Assembly (NCBI GenBank): GCA_023150835.1
Contig: JAKLKB010000022.1
Location: 3,388-67,387, forward strand
Direction: 5' to 3'
Length of the DNA: 64,000 nucleotides
Origin: Myxococcota bacterium
GTDB lineage: Bacteria > Myxococcota_C > UBA6777
Under the pieces are notes generated by a model that was given only the letters and a program-made list of their open reading frames with translations, was not told the DNA's origin and did no database searches. Below are positions 44,841 to 54,800 of the stretch, piece after piece. Each line of letters starts with the position of its first letter. The first letter of the stretch is position 1. A program made the translations under genes and the position numbers.

Positions 44841-45095
44841 GCTTTGGCTGGCTGCCAGAGAGCGCTCTCGGGTGCGGCAGCGGTCAACAGCACCCGACGG
44901 GCATTGCGAGAGCGGTTGTGTGGGTTGGGTGTACCGTTGGAAATCGGAAGCGGGGGGCAAACGAAGTACAACCGCAGCCGACAAGGGTATGCGAAAACGC
45001 ACTGGCTCGATGCGGTGTGTGTGGGCGTGTCGGGAGAACGTGTGTTCGTGGCCGCAGAGCAAGATAAGGGGGTTTCCACGCCGAAGAGTCGATGA
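44841..45095 (+). pseudogene. Relic of an IscB-type (RRXRR/HNH) RNA-guided nuclease, C-terminal RuvC part
   Basis: The 84-codon open stretch contains GAAAVNSTRRALRERL, LGVPLEIGSGGQTKYNRSRQ and THWLDAVCVG followed by SGERV. This closely resembles the RuvC-III region of IscB proteins as I know it (AAVNATR..., TGGRTKYNR, HWLDA.CVG with the catalytic His and Asp). The PLMP, RuvC-I, bridge helix, RuvC-II and HNH parts are absent, there is no start codon or ribosome binding site, and the frame ends soon after SGERV where IscB would continue to its C-terminal domain. A truncated family B element abuts it. No omega-RNA could be recognised. Confidence 0.7.
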
Positions 45096-45361
45096 TTCGC
45101 CTGCGTTCGTTTTGACAGTTTGCCTCTTTCTTTCCTCCTCTATACTTCTCGCTTTTCATCTGCCTTGCTGCCATCTCCTTCCACGACAAGCCTTGCCTTT
45201 TTGCTTGGTTGGTTTATTCTTCGTGTATGTTTTCGCGTTCATGCGATATCATCGAAGAAGAGCATCAGAAAAAGCAGAAATCAGTTAGGCGAATAAGTTC
45301 TTATTCGGATGGATTTCGTGCGAAGCGCTGGTTCGTTGGGCTTAAAAGGAAAGGTCATCTT
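45096..45361. other. Leader region of the RCC1 lipoprotein gene
   Basis: Pyrimidine-rich on the plus strand, with TATACT at 45141-45146 as a possible -10 box. TTTGCC 16 bases upstream is a weak -35 box; TTGACA at 45112 is 23 bases away, too far for a standard promoter. The frame of the lipoprotein is open from 45209 but has no better start than 45362. Confidence 0.35.
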
Positions 45362-48300
45362 ATGCGTTGGTTTGGCATGGTTTTCTGGAGTATTGTGCTG
45401 GGTGGGAGTATGGTGTCGTGTGGAGGGGGAGGAGAGTGCATCAACAACATCCAACTGAGCGAGTACAACACAAGCGGGTTTCAATGCAGCAAAGCGTGTG
45501 ATTGCAGCAATCTGCGCTATGAGGGCTACTGTATCGCGGGGGTTTGCGTCTCTTCTGCACGCACAGCCGCCCAACGACGGGGAGAGATCCGCCCCTGCAA
45601 ACTCCAGCAAAAAGTCGACAAGTGTGAGTGGGGGAAACAAGAAGCACAACCTATCCCGCTCAAGGAGCTTTTGTGGGGCGATTGTGTCCCCCCAACCCCA
45701 ACCCCCGAAAACACCCGCGAAGCTTGCAGCGATAGCCAAGACAACGATTGCGATGGCCTGACCGATCTTGATGATGCGGATTGTAAAGCGTTTTGCCGTC
45801 CGGGCGACGTCAAGCCCTGTTATACAGGAGCCACAACGACACGAAATGTCGGCGAATGTAAAGACGGAACACAGACTTGCCAAGCAGATGCCTCGTGGGG
45901 GGCGTGTGCAAACGAAGTGTTGCCTCAAAACGAAACCTGCGATGGATTGGACAACAACTGCAACGGCCAAGTCGACGAGGCATGCGGTTGTACAAAAGAC
46001 GCCGACTGTCCGGGGGAATCGCGTTGCAAGTCGGGAAGCTGCGAGATCACACCTTGCCCTTCTGGACAATCGCGTTGCGGAAAAGAGTGCGTCGATCCAC
46101 AAACTGATCCCCAACATTGCGGGCGTTGTAGTCTTGCGTGTACGGGAGGCAATGCTTGTCAAAAAGGAGTGTGCCGTTGTCTCAACGGACAAACGGAGTG
46201 CAAAGGAGCTTGTGTCGATACAACCCAAAGCAACGCTCATTGTGGGGCGTGTGAGAATTCTTGTGGAGATCGCAAGGTTTGCCAACAAAGTCGCTGTGCT
46301 TGTCGGAGCGATCTGCTCGAATGTAGCGGAGATTGCGCTGATATCAACAACGACGACAAACATTGTGGAGGCTGTGGAAAGTCGTGTAAAAGTTATGAGG
46401 CCTGCCGAAGCGGAAAATGCGAATGCAAAGATCCCAAGGGATTTTGTGGTGGTGTTTGTGTGGATATCGCGACAGACAGCAAGCATTGCGGAGGATGCGA
46501 CCAAGTTTGCGACTCCAACAAAGAGCAGTGCGTGGGGGGGAAATGCGTGTGTGCTTCTTCTTTGGTCTTGTGTGATGGAGTATGCTTTGACACGAAAAGC
46601 GCCTTCCAACACTGCGGAAAATGCGGAGTGGTGTGTGGTGTCGGGGAAAAGTGCGAAGGTGGGCGGTGTGTGCCGTTGGCTTCGATCGCAGCAGGAGCGG
46701 CGAATACCTGCGCGATCTCTGGGTGTGGCCATCTCAAATGTTGGGGAAGCAACGGCGCAAATATCTTGGGGCGAACTTCCTCAACAACGCTGTACTGGCC
46801 GGGATGGGGCGTCGTAGATTTTGGCAGCGGACAAGGGCGGCAGGTTCAACAAGTCGCTGTAAATAGTTCGCACGCTTGCGCGATCTTGTTGGATCAAAGT
46901 ATGCATTGTTGGGGTGCAAATCAGCACGGTCAGCTAGGCTACGGCGACACCACAAATCGCGCAACACCCGATCCTTTGGGGATAACGTTTCCCGTTGGTT
47001 TGTTTCCCAAGCAGATCACTTTGGGAGAGATGCACACGTGCGTTGTATTCAACGATCAAAGCGCCCGATGTTGGGGGAAAAATCATGTTGGGCAATTGGG
47101 ATACGGAGATTCGCAACCGCGCAACAGCCCGCTCAGTCAAGCGGTTTCGGTGGGAACAGGGAGAACGGTCAAGCAGATCGAATCGCTGCTGGATCACACC
47201 TGTGCGATCTTGGATAATGGAAGTGTCAAATGTTGGGGGGCCAATGATCGCGGACAACTCGGCTATGGCGACAAGACCACACGATCTTCTCCACCAGTGG
47301 GTGTGGTGTCTCTTGGTGCGGGTCGAACTGCGCTGGCTTTGGCGCTTGGGAGGGATTTTTCTTGTGCGCTGCTTGACGATGGCAGTGTCAAATGTTGGGG
47401 GGCCAACGATCACGGGCAACTCGGCTATGGTGATACCACGCTGCGAGACGCCCCTGCTGCGGATGGGATCGATTTGGGGGTTGGGCGCACCGCCAAGCTG
47501 ATCAAGGCGGGAGGCTCGTATGTTTGTGCGCTGCTTGACGACGGAAGCCTCAAGTGTTGGGGAAGCAACGTTGCAGGGCAGATTGGAAACGGCGAGTCAG
47601 GTTCAGGAAAGTTTCTGGCAAAGCCCGGAACCCCCGTTGCTCTGGGCGTCGGCAGGACGGCAAAAGCCCTTTCGTTGGGAGCAGGACACACTTGTGCTGT
47701 GTTGGATGATGAGAGCATCGCTTGTTGGGGGGACAACGCCAACGGTCAATTGGGCTACGGAGACAATCTGTTGCGCTCTCAAGTGACGGGTGAGCGGGTG
47801 TTTTTGGGCCAATCGGTGTGTGGTGGGGCGTGCCGAGAGGTTTATCGATCGGGTGATTGTGGGGGATGTGGCGTTGTTTGTTCGGGCGTACAGGCGTGCT
47901 TGTCCGGCCATTGTACCGCCCCTGTGATCGCCATCCACGCCAACGCCCAATACACCTGTTCGCTGCAAAGCAACGGAGACGCCAAGTGTTGGGGAGATGG
48001 TGTTTATGGCCAGCTTGGGTACGGGGATACGTTGATGACAGGAAATAGGTACAGAAGCCCGAACCGAACGGCCATCCAAATGGGTGTGGGCCGAAGCGTA
48101 CGATCGCTTGGTGTTGGAGAGAGCCACGTCTGCGCGATCTTGGACAACGGGGCGGTAAAATGTTGGGGGGATTCTACAAACGGTGCGCTGGGGTACGGTG
48201 ACTTTGTGGTGCGCGATGTGCCAGACGCAAACCCAATCGATCTCGGAAGCGGGCGCACTGCCAAGGCCCTCTCCGTGGGCGGGCAGCACACTTGCGTGAT

Positions 48301-49060
48301 CCTCGACAACGACGCGCTCAAGTGTTGGGGGGTAAATATCCAAGGCCAACTTGGGCTTGGAGACCTCAACGGGCGCACGAAGCCTGAGGCCGCACCTATC
48401 AATCTTGGGACAGGGCGAACGGCGAAGGCGGTGGCTTTGGGAAAACACCATACTTGTGCGATCCTTGACAATGGGGAGGTCAAATGTTGGGGGAATGGGG
48501 TCGGCGGTCAATTGGGCTACATCAACGTTGCTGTAAAAAATGCACCCGACAGTGCGCCCGTTCCGTTGGGGGTGGGCAGGACGGCCAAAGCCATCTCAGC
48601 GGGAAAAACGCATACTTGTGCGATCTTAGACAACGATACGGTGAAATGTTGGGGGGCGAATGCGCAAGGAGAACTCGGTTATGGCGACACCACGTCACGC
48701 AATCCACCCGATGCCAACCCGATCAACCTCGGCACAGGGCGGACGGCCAAGGTGATCTCCGCAGGTTTGGCCCATACTTGCGCGGTCTTGGACAATGGCA
48801 GTGTGAAGTGTTGGGGAGCAGGTGGTGAGGGGCGTCTAGGCGATGGCAATGCAAAGGATCACAGCGTCCTTGCGCCGATGCTTGTGGATATCGGTGTGGG
48901 GCGCACGGCTAAATCCGTTTCGGCGGGATCTCGGCACACCTGCGTTCTTTTGGACGATGACAACGTGAAGTGTTGGGGCTACAACTACGACGGCGAATTG
49001 GGCTACGGTGACACGATCCATCGCACAACCCCAAGCCTCTATCCGATCCGCTTTTTTTAG
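45362..49060 (+). CDS. Lipoprotein with MopE/Stig1 Cys repeats and 14 RCC1 repeats
   Basis: 1,232 residues. Lipobox (GSMVSC, Cys20). Residues 25-430 are Cys-rich with DNDCDGLTD and DNNCNGQVD (MopE type) and five Stig1-type units (for example TDPQHCGRCSLAC). Fourteen RCC1-type repeats follow, marked by CWGANDRGQLGYGD and variants, split seven and seven by a Cys-rich spacer (SVCGGACREVYRSGDCGGCG) near residue 820-845. That is two seven-bladed propellers. RCC1 folds bind proteins or nucleic acid in eukaryotes; in this setting a surface adhesin or receptor is more likely. AAAGGAAAGG precedes the ATG. Repeats differ by many bases, so the array is old. Confidence 0.92.
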   Translation: MRWFGMVFWSIVLGGSMVSCGGGGECINNIQLSEYNTSGFQCSKACDCSNLRYEGYCIAGVCVSSARTAAQRRGEIRPCKLQQKVDKCEWGKQEAQPIPLKELLWGDCVPPTPTPENTREACSDSQDNDCDGLTDLDDADCKAFCRPGDVKPCYTGATTTRNVGECKDGTQTCQADASWGACANEVLPQNETCDGLDNNCNGQVDEACGCTKDADCPGESRCKSGSCEITPCPSGQSRCGKECVDPQTDPQHCGRCSLACTGGNACQKGVCRCLNGQTECKGACVDTTQSNAHCGACENSCGDRKVCQQSRCACRSDLLECSGDCADINNDDKHCGGCGKSCKSYEACRSGKCECKDPKGFCGGVCVDIATDSKHCGGCDQVCDSNKEQCVGGKCVCASSLVLCDGVCFDTKSAFQHCGKCGVVCGVGEKCEGGRCVPLASIAAGAANTCAISGCGHLKCWGSNGANILGRTSSTTLYWPGWGVVDFGSGQGRQVQQVAVNSSHACAILLDQSMHCWGANQHGQLGYGDTTNRATPDPLGITFPVGLFPKQITLGEMHTCVVFNDQSARCWGKNHVGQLGYGDSQPRNSPLSQAVSVGTGRTVKQIESLLDHTCAILDNGSVKCWGANDRGQLGYGDKTTRSSPPVGVVSLGAGRTALALALGRDFSCALLDDGSVKCWGANDHGQLGYGDTTLRDAPAADGIDLGVGRTAKLIKAGGSYVCALLDDGSLKCWGSNVAGQIGNGESGSGKFLAKPGTPVALGVGRTAKALSLGAGHTCAVLDDESIACWGDNANGQLGYGDNLLRSQVTGERVFLGQSVCGGACREVYRSGDCGGCGVVCSGVQACLSGHCTAPVIAIHANAQYTCSLQSNGDAKCWGDGVYGQLGYGDTLMTGNRYRSPNRTAIQMGVGRSVRSLGVGESHVCAILDNGAVKCWGDSTNGALGYGDFVVRDVPDANPIDLGSGRTAKALSVGGQHTCVILDNDALKCWGVNIQGQLGLGDLNGRTKPEAAPINLGTGRTAKAVALGKHHTCAILDNGEVKCWGNGVGGQLGYINVAVKNAPDSAPVPLGVGRTAKAISAGKTHTCAILDNDTVKCWGANAQGELGYGDTTSRNPPDANPINLGTGRTAKVISAGLAHTCAVLDNGSVKCWGAGGEGRLGDGNAKDHSVLAPMLVDIGVGRTAKSVSAGSRHTCVLLDDDNVKCWGYNYDGELGYGDTIHRTTPSLYPIRFF

Positions 49061-49271
49061 GACAAGAGGTTTCGCTTTCGGACCAAAAACCTCGCGTCTG
49101 CGGTACTTCAGCGAATAGACACCACAGCGGCGATCTCACAAAAAGCTTCCCTCCCCCAAAACTTTTTTGTAGTATGCAGGCGACACCCACCTTTGAAGAG
49201 AGACTCGCGGCGTTTGCAGAGGTTTTTCGCACGCCGTTGTGTAGAGCAAACCAGAAAGAAAGGGCGCTGGA

Positions 49272-51110
49272 ATGAGCAAAATGCTCACCTATTCGTTGGG
49301 GATCGTGCTATGCATGATCCCCTTCTTGATGCATTGTGGTCCCCCGAACTGCCAAGTCGAAAAAGATCATCCTCTTTGCCTTTCCGAAGAGGCTGCGGGT
49401 GACGCTTCGGAAGCGATCACCGAGCAAACCAACCCGAACGAACGCCTTCCCACCGATGATGCAGAGCCATCTGTACACGACGGTACAGGGGAAACTGTCG
49501 CCGATGGGGCCGAAGAACCCGCGATCAACGAATCGAATCCTGATGTAACCACCGAACAACACAACGACGACTTGAACCCTGATTCGGATAACCCGAGCAT
49601 TACGTCGATTGTCGGAGACGGTTCCGCTCGTGCCGTTGTGTACAGTACGGGTACACAAAAGCCCGATGATGCAGTTGAATCACCCAATCGGTTTCGGAAC
49701 AACTGGCAGCTTCATGGCAAGCACCTCGACCGATTGACGGGGGCTTTGCTCGTTCTCAAAAAAGATGAATCCAAAACATTCGGCTCCAACGAGGGCCTAG
49801 TACTTGACGCTGGAGGTTCTTCGATGCTTCGCACTTTGACTCTTCCCAAAACACTCATCGCTGGTTTGTTTGTTCTCTACGGTCTGATCGGTAACAACAA
49901 AGTCTCTCTTGCTCAAGTTTATGTTCTTCAAGGCGAAAAAGGTGATTCGGGCGCTTCTGGACAAAAAGGCGACCAAGGCGACAAGGGCGACAAGGGCGAC
50001 AAGGGCGACAAGGGCGACAAGGGCGACAAGGGCGACCCGGGCGCCCAAGGCGCAAAGGGTGATCAAGGTATCCAAGGCATCCAAGGCGCAAAAGGCGATC
50101 AAGGCATCCAAGGCGTCCAAGGCGCAAAAGGCGACCCGGGCGTGGGATTCGATACGCAAACGGTGACTTACATCAACGGCTTGAAGACGTACATGAGCGT
50201 CAACACATCGAGTAAACTGGTCAAATTTACGGGGGCGAACGTTCAGATCGTCAATGGTTTGTCTTCGACCAGCACCAAGGACGGAACAGGTAACCTGATC
50301 GTGGGTCACAACGAAAATCGCGCAACACCGGCGGATCGTAGCGGCTCTCATAACGTGGTCGTAGGCGATCTGCATGTGTACAAAAGTTATGGCGGTTTTG
50401 TTATGGGAAAGAACAACGCCATCGAAGGCGCATACAGCAGCGTTTGTGGCGGTGGCAATAACTCCGCCACAGGCTACGCAAGCAGCATCAGCGGCGGAAC
50501 GAACAACATCGCGAGCGGCGAGGGAAGCAGTATTAGTGGAGGCAACGGAGGTCGCGCTGTTGCGAATACTTCGAGCATATCGGGTGGCATGAATAACAGC
50601 GCAACAGGCGAATTCAGCAGCGTATCGGGCGGTATGTTCAATGAGGCCAAAAGCTTCGCATCGTCGGTAACAGGCGGCGCAAGCAACATCGCGGGTGGTT
50701 TGGCCTCCACGGTTTGCGGTGGTGGCGTGCTGGATCTGGTGAACGGTGTCTATGCCAAGTCAACCTTCGGCAACAAGGCTTATGGCCGTTACAGCAGCGT
50801 GAGCGGTGGCAAGAATAACACTGCTGGGGATGCCTCGAATGGTACGCTTGGTGCGTCCAGCAGTATCTCTGGTGGTCTGGACAATATCGCAACGGGCGAA
50901 GCAAGCAGCGTCAGCGCCGGCTCTTCAAATACCGCGAGTGGGTATTTTAGTAGCGTTTCTGGGGGGGCCATCAACAGCGCAACAAGCCAAGGCGCGAACG
51001 TTTCTGGCGGGCTACAAAACACCGCCGTCTCCCTGTACAGCAGCATTCTGGGTGGGTCTGGGAAAACCACCGGATCAGGAACATGGACGTGTTCCTCAAC
51101 CTGCCCCTAA
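49272..51110 (+). CDS. Collagen-like repeat protein with YadA-like head repeats
   Basis: 612 residues as drawn. A lipobox-like signal peptide comes first (FLMHC, Cys22-23). Residues 30-180 are acidic and low in complexity. A second hydrophobic segment (about 190-206, [14 protein letters not shown]) resembles a signal peptide ending at SLA-QV. Collagen-type Gly-X-Y triplets run from about 221 to 292 ([20 protein letters not shown]). The C-terminal half repeats SSISGGxNNxATG-type units, about 15-17 residues each, as in the left-handed head of trimeric autotransporter adhesins; no membrane anchor domain follows. ATG at 49824, with GGAGG seven bases upstream, could start a separate 428-residue secreted protein. 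It probably forms a trimeric surface stalk. Confidence 0.85.
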   Translation: MSKMLTYSLGIVLCMIPFLMHCGPPNCQVEKDHPLCLSEEAAGDASEAITEQTNPNERLPTDDAEPSVHDGTGETVADGAEEPAINESNPDVTTEQHNDDLNPDSDNPSITSIVGDGSARAVVYSTGTQKPDDAVESPNRFRNNWQLHGKHLDRLTGALLVLKKDESKTFGSNEGLVLDAGGSSMLRTLTLPKTLIAGLFVLYGLIGNNKVSLAQVYVLQGEKGDSGASGQKGDQGDKGDKGDKGDKGDKGDKGDPGAQGAKGDQGIQGIQGAKGDQGIQGVQGAKGDPGVGFDTQTVTYINGLKTYMSVNTSSKLVKFTGANVQIVNGLSSTSTKDGTGNLIVGHNENRATPADRSGSHNVVVGDLHVYKSYGGFVMGKNNAIEGAYSSVCGGGNNSATGYASSISGGTNNIASGEGSSISGGNGGRAVANTSSISGGMNNSATGEFSSVSGGMFNEAKSFASSVTGGASNIAGGLASTVCGGGVLDLVNGVYAKSTFGNKAYGRYSSVSGGKNNTAGDASNGTLGASSSISGGLDNIATGEASSVSAGSSNTASGYFSSVSGGAINSATSQGANVSGGLQNTAVSLYSSILGGSGKTTGSGTWTCSSTCP

Positions 51111-51194
51111 ACCGCACGCAGTTGGTTGCGATCGGATTTGCGCGGTTGGATGGTTTGGTGGGGTGTTTTGGTTTCGCACCAAGGATGGTGACGG

Positions 51195-51554
51195 ATGATC
51201 GAAGTCTACAAAGAGTTTCGTTTTGAGGCGGCGCATCGGCTGCCCAATGTTCCCGAAGGCCACAAGTGCGGTCGTTTGCATGGGCATTCGTTTCGTGTCG
51301 AGGTCCATATCTGTGGCGAGCTCGATCCGCATCTCGGGTGGATCATGGATTTTGGCGAGTTGAAGGCAGCTTTTGCCCCGCTGTACGAGCGTTTGGATCA
51401 CCACTATCTCAACGAGATCGAAGGGCTCGAAAATCCGACCAGTGAGAACTTGGCGCGATGGATCTGGCAACAGTTGGCCCCGACGCTGCCGCAGTTATGC
51501 AGGGTGGTGGTCAAGGAGACCTGTACTTCGGGATGTCTCTACGAAGGCAGATAA
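51195..51554 (+). CDS. queD: 6-pyruvoyl-tetrahydropterin synthase family (QueD)
   Basis: 119 residues, the usual length. Zinc ligands His14 (EAAHRL), His29 and His31 (LHGHSFR); catalytic Cys25 (HKCGRLHGH); His69/His70 (LDHHYLNE) and Glu107 (VVKETCTSG). In most bacteria this enzyme is 6-carboxytetrahydropterin synthase of queuosine synthesis; the Cys-x-x-x-His-x-His pattern fits QueD. AAGGA lies nine bases before the ATG. It stands alone between two surface-protein genes. Confidence 0.93.
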   Translation: MIEVYKEFRFEAAHRLPNVPEGHKCGRLHGHSFRVEVHICGELDPHLGWIMDFGELKAAFAPLYERLDHHYLNEIEGLENPTSENLARWIWQQLAPTLPQLCRVVVKETCTSGCLYEGR

Positions 51555-51899
51555 CGCGACCGCAAGTCGTTTCGCCAGCGCCATTCGAGGAACGCGATCC
51601 CCCCGACAAAGATCGCTTCGCCCCACACCTGCAAAATCATCGACCCACAAAAGCTTGTGCATCTGTGTTTGCCTGCCTTTCTTTTTTGCCCGCCCGATCA
51701 AGGTTTCGCCGCTTGTGGAAGAGCGGCCTCACAAATCAGATATCGACATCAAAGAATTTTTGCATAAGATCCGAGAGTCTAGGCATCGTCTCTTTGGGGA
51801 GGCCATGCAAGGGTCTTCGTATATCAAGGGCAACGAAAAGAGGCAATGCTTTTCTTCACTCGAATGACAGTTGAACTGTTCGGATATTCGGGGGTTTTT
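51555..51899. other. Spacer between queD and the Stig1-repeat lipoproteins
   Basis: A 33-codon minus-strand frame ending at 51539 (MILQVWGEAIFVGGIAFLEW...) reads like the end of a membrane protein but overlaps the queD 3' end and has no good start; it may be a gene remnant. The rest shows no repeat family and no clear promoter. Confidence 0.35.
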
Positions 51900-54800
51900 A
51901 TGTTGATACGTTGGATCGCGATCGGTTGGGTCGGTTTGGTTTGTTTGTTTTCTTGTACCGAGCAAACCACCAAGTGCCAAAAAGACGGCGACTGCCCGAG
52001 TGGGATGCAGTGTCTTGCGGGGCGGTGCTTTTGCCCGAGTGGTTTGAGTGTGTGTGGCACGGCGTGTGTGGATCTGCGCGGTGCAGCGGAGCATTGCGGT
52101 GCTTGTGGACAAGCCTGCAAAGGTGGCAAGCGATGTCAGCAAGGAAACTGCGTTTGTGGGGCAGGGCAAGTCGACTGTGGTACGGCTTGTGTTGATATCC
52201 GCAGTGACGGGACGAATTGCGGTGGTTGTGGGCGGACTTGTGCGAGCGGAGAGTTTTGCACCAACGGGCGTTGTGCGGCGTCTTGTCCGAGCCAAACCCC
52301 CCAATCTTGCGGCGGAAGCTGTGTTGACCCCCAGAACGATCCGCTGCATTGCGGTCAATGCAACCTTGCGTGTAAGGCAGGGGAGTTGTGCCAAGCAGGC
52401 CAATGCGTCTGCTCGCAAGGACGGGCCTCTTGTGGCGATCAGTGTGCTGACCTACAGAGCAATCCTGCGCATTGTGGGTCTTGTGGGCGAGCTTGTCCGA
52501 GCGGGCAGCGCTGCGCGAGTGGACAATGCCTTGCGAACTGCCCCGAAAGTACGCCAACGCTGTGTTTTGGGGGATGTATCGATACCAAGACCGACGGCCA
52601 ACATTGCGGACAATGCGGTCAGCGCTGTCCTACACAACAGCAGTGTACAGATGGCCGTTGTGTGTGTCCGAACGGAACCATCCTTTGTGACGGGCGTTGC
52701 GTCGATCCAAGGATCGATCCATCGCATTGCGGCACCTGTGGGAACGTCTGCAACAACGGGGTTTTTTGTAGCAAGGGTCAATGCCTCCCTGAGTGTACCG
52801 TCGCGACGGAGACGATCTGCTTGGGTGGCTGCGCGGATACACAGACGGATCCTGCCCATTGTGGAAAGTGCGCAAACGCTTGTGGGATCGGCTTTGTGTG
52901 CAAGGGTGGGCAATGCCTCTGCCCAGACGGCCAGACCGATTGCAACGGGCAATGCGTGGACACCAAGATCCACGCGCTACATTGCGGAGCTTGCGCAAAA
53001 AGCTGTAAGGATGGGGAGGTTTGCGCAGCGGGTGCGTGTACCGCTTCGTGTCCGACCGAAACGCCGAAGATCTGTTATCAGGCTTGCGTCGATCCGCAGA
53101 CCAATACGCTGCATTGCGGCGATTGCAACCGCCGTTGCCAAGCAGGGCAGATCTGCGACAAGGGAAGCTGCCAATGCCCAAACGGGACGCGATTGTGTGA
53201 TGGCCTATGCACCGACATCAAGACAGACGGACTCCATTGTGGAGGCTGTCATCGCCGTTGTCCCGACCGTTTCGCCTGCCAAGCAGGGCTGTGTCAACTC
53301 CAATGCCCAAGCGGACAGATCGTCTGCAACGGCGGATGTGTGGATCCGAAAACAGATGACAGCCACTGCGGAAAGTGCGGTGTGACATGCCAAGCCCCGC
53401 AACGCTGCCAAGACGCCCGATGCTTGTGCCCTTCGGGGCAGACGGCCTGTGGAACAGGCTGCATCGATCTGCAAATCAACCCCCAACATTGCGGCGTTTG
53501 TGACAAAGCCTGTGGTGCGGGTGAGCAGTGTGTGGCAGGAAAATGCCAGACCAATTGTTCCACAGGGCAAAGCGTTTGTGCTGGAAAGTGCGTCGACGTC
53601 AAAACGGACGCAGCGCATTGTGGAGCGTGTGGAAACGCCTGTGGTACGGGGCAATTGTGCGTCAATGGGCAGTGCGGATGCAGTACAGGGCAGACTTTTT
53701 GTGCGGGGGCTTGTGTCTTTACGGAGTGGGATCCCGCCCATTGTGGATCGTGTGGAAATGCCTGTGGTGCGGGGCAGTTTTGTGTGCAGGGCAAGTGCCA
53801 AAGCTGCCCACCTCAAGCCCCACAATGCGGCGCAAGTTGTTGTCCCAACCAGCTTGCTTGTTGCAATAACGCTTGTACCGATACACAAAACAGTCTCCAA
53901 CATTGCGGAGCCTGCGGGCAAACCTGCACCGCGACGCAAGGCTGTTGCAGCGGAACGTGCATCACTCTTCAAAACAACAACCAACACTGCGGCGCTTGTG
54001 GAAATGCTTGTGCTTCTCCGCAGCGCTGTTGCGGGACGGCTTGTGCGAATACAGATCAAGATCCACAAAACTGCGGAAGCTGCGGGAACAAATGTCCTGC
54101 AGGAAGCTCTTGTTGCGGTGGCGTCTGCAAAAACTTACAAACGGATAACCAAAACTGCGGAGCGTGTGGGACGTTTTGTGGCCGAGCTCAAGTCTGTTGT
54201 GGTGGCACTTGTCGGAACTACCTGACGGATCCCCAACACTGCGGAAGCTGCGGGCGTGCGTGCGCGGCTGGGCAGGCTTGTTGTAACGGGCAGTGTGTGA
54301 GCACACAAACCGACACGCAACATTGCGGAGGCTGCGGGCTCGCCTGTAGTACCGCACAGCGGTGCTGTAGTGGAAAATGCGCGGGACTACAAAATGATCC
54401 CCAACATTGCGGAGGATGCGGAATTGCTTGTACGACAGGGCAGTCGTGTTGTGGTACGGCGTGTGCGAACACGCAAACCAGCACGCAACATTGCGGAAGA
54501 TGCGGGACAAGCTGCCTTGCGGGGCAATCTTGTTGTAGCGGAAGCTGCGCAGATACCCAAAGCAATCCGCAAAACTGCGGAAGCTGCGGGTTGAATTGCA
54601 ATGCAGGGCAGGTCTGCCGCAGCGGAGTCTGCTCCGCCTGTGCAGCATCTAGCGAGTGTCCAAGCAACCAGTTCTGCCGCAATGGTCTATGTACCCCCTG
54701 CACAACGGCCTGCGACAACGCCTATTCATTCTCCAGCACAGGGACCGCTTCTCCTCGGGAGCTGTTTGTGGATGGCAGTGGCAATCTGTTGTTTGGTGGT

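Noticed and set aside
49174-49275. 33-codon frame ending with an ATGA overlap at the collagen-like gene
   Set aside because: No ribosome binding site and no recognisable sequence; the overlap is probably chance.
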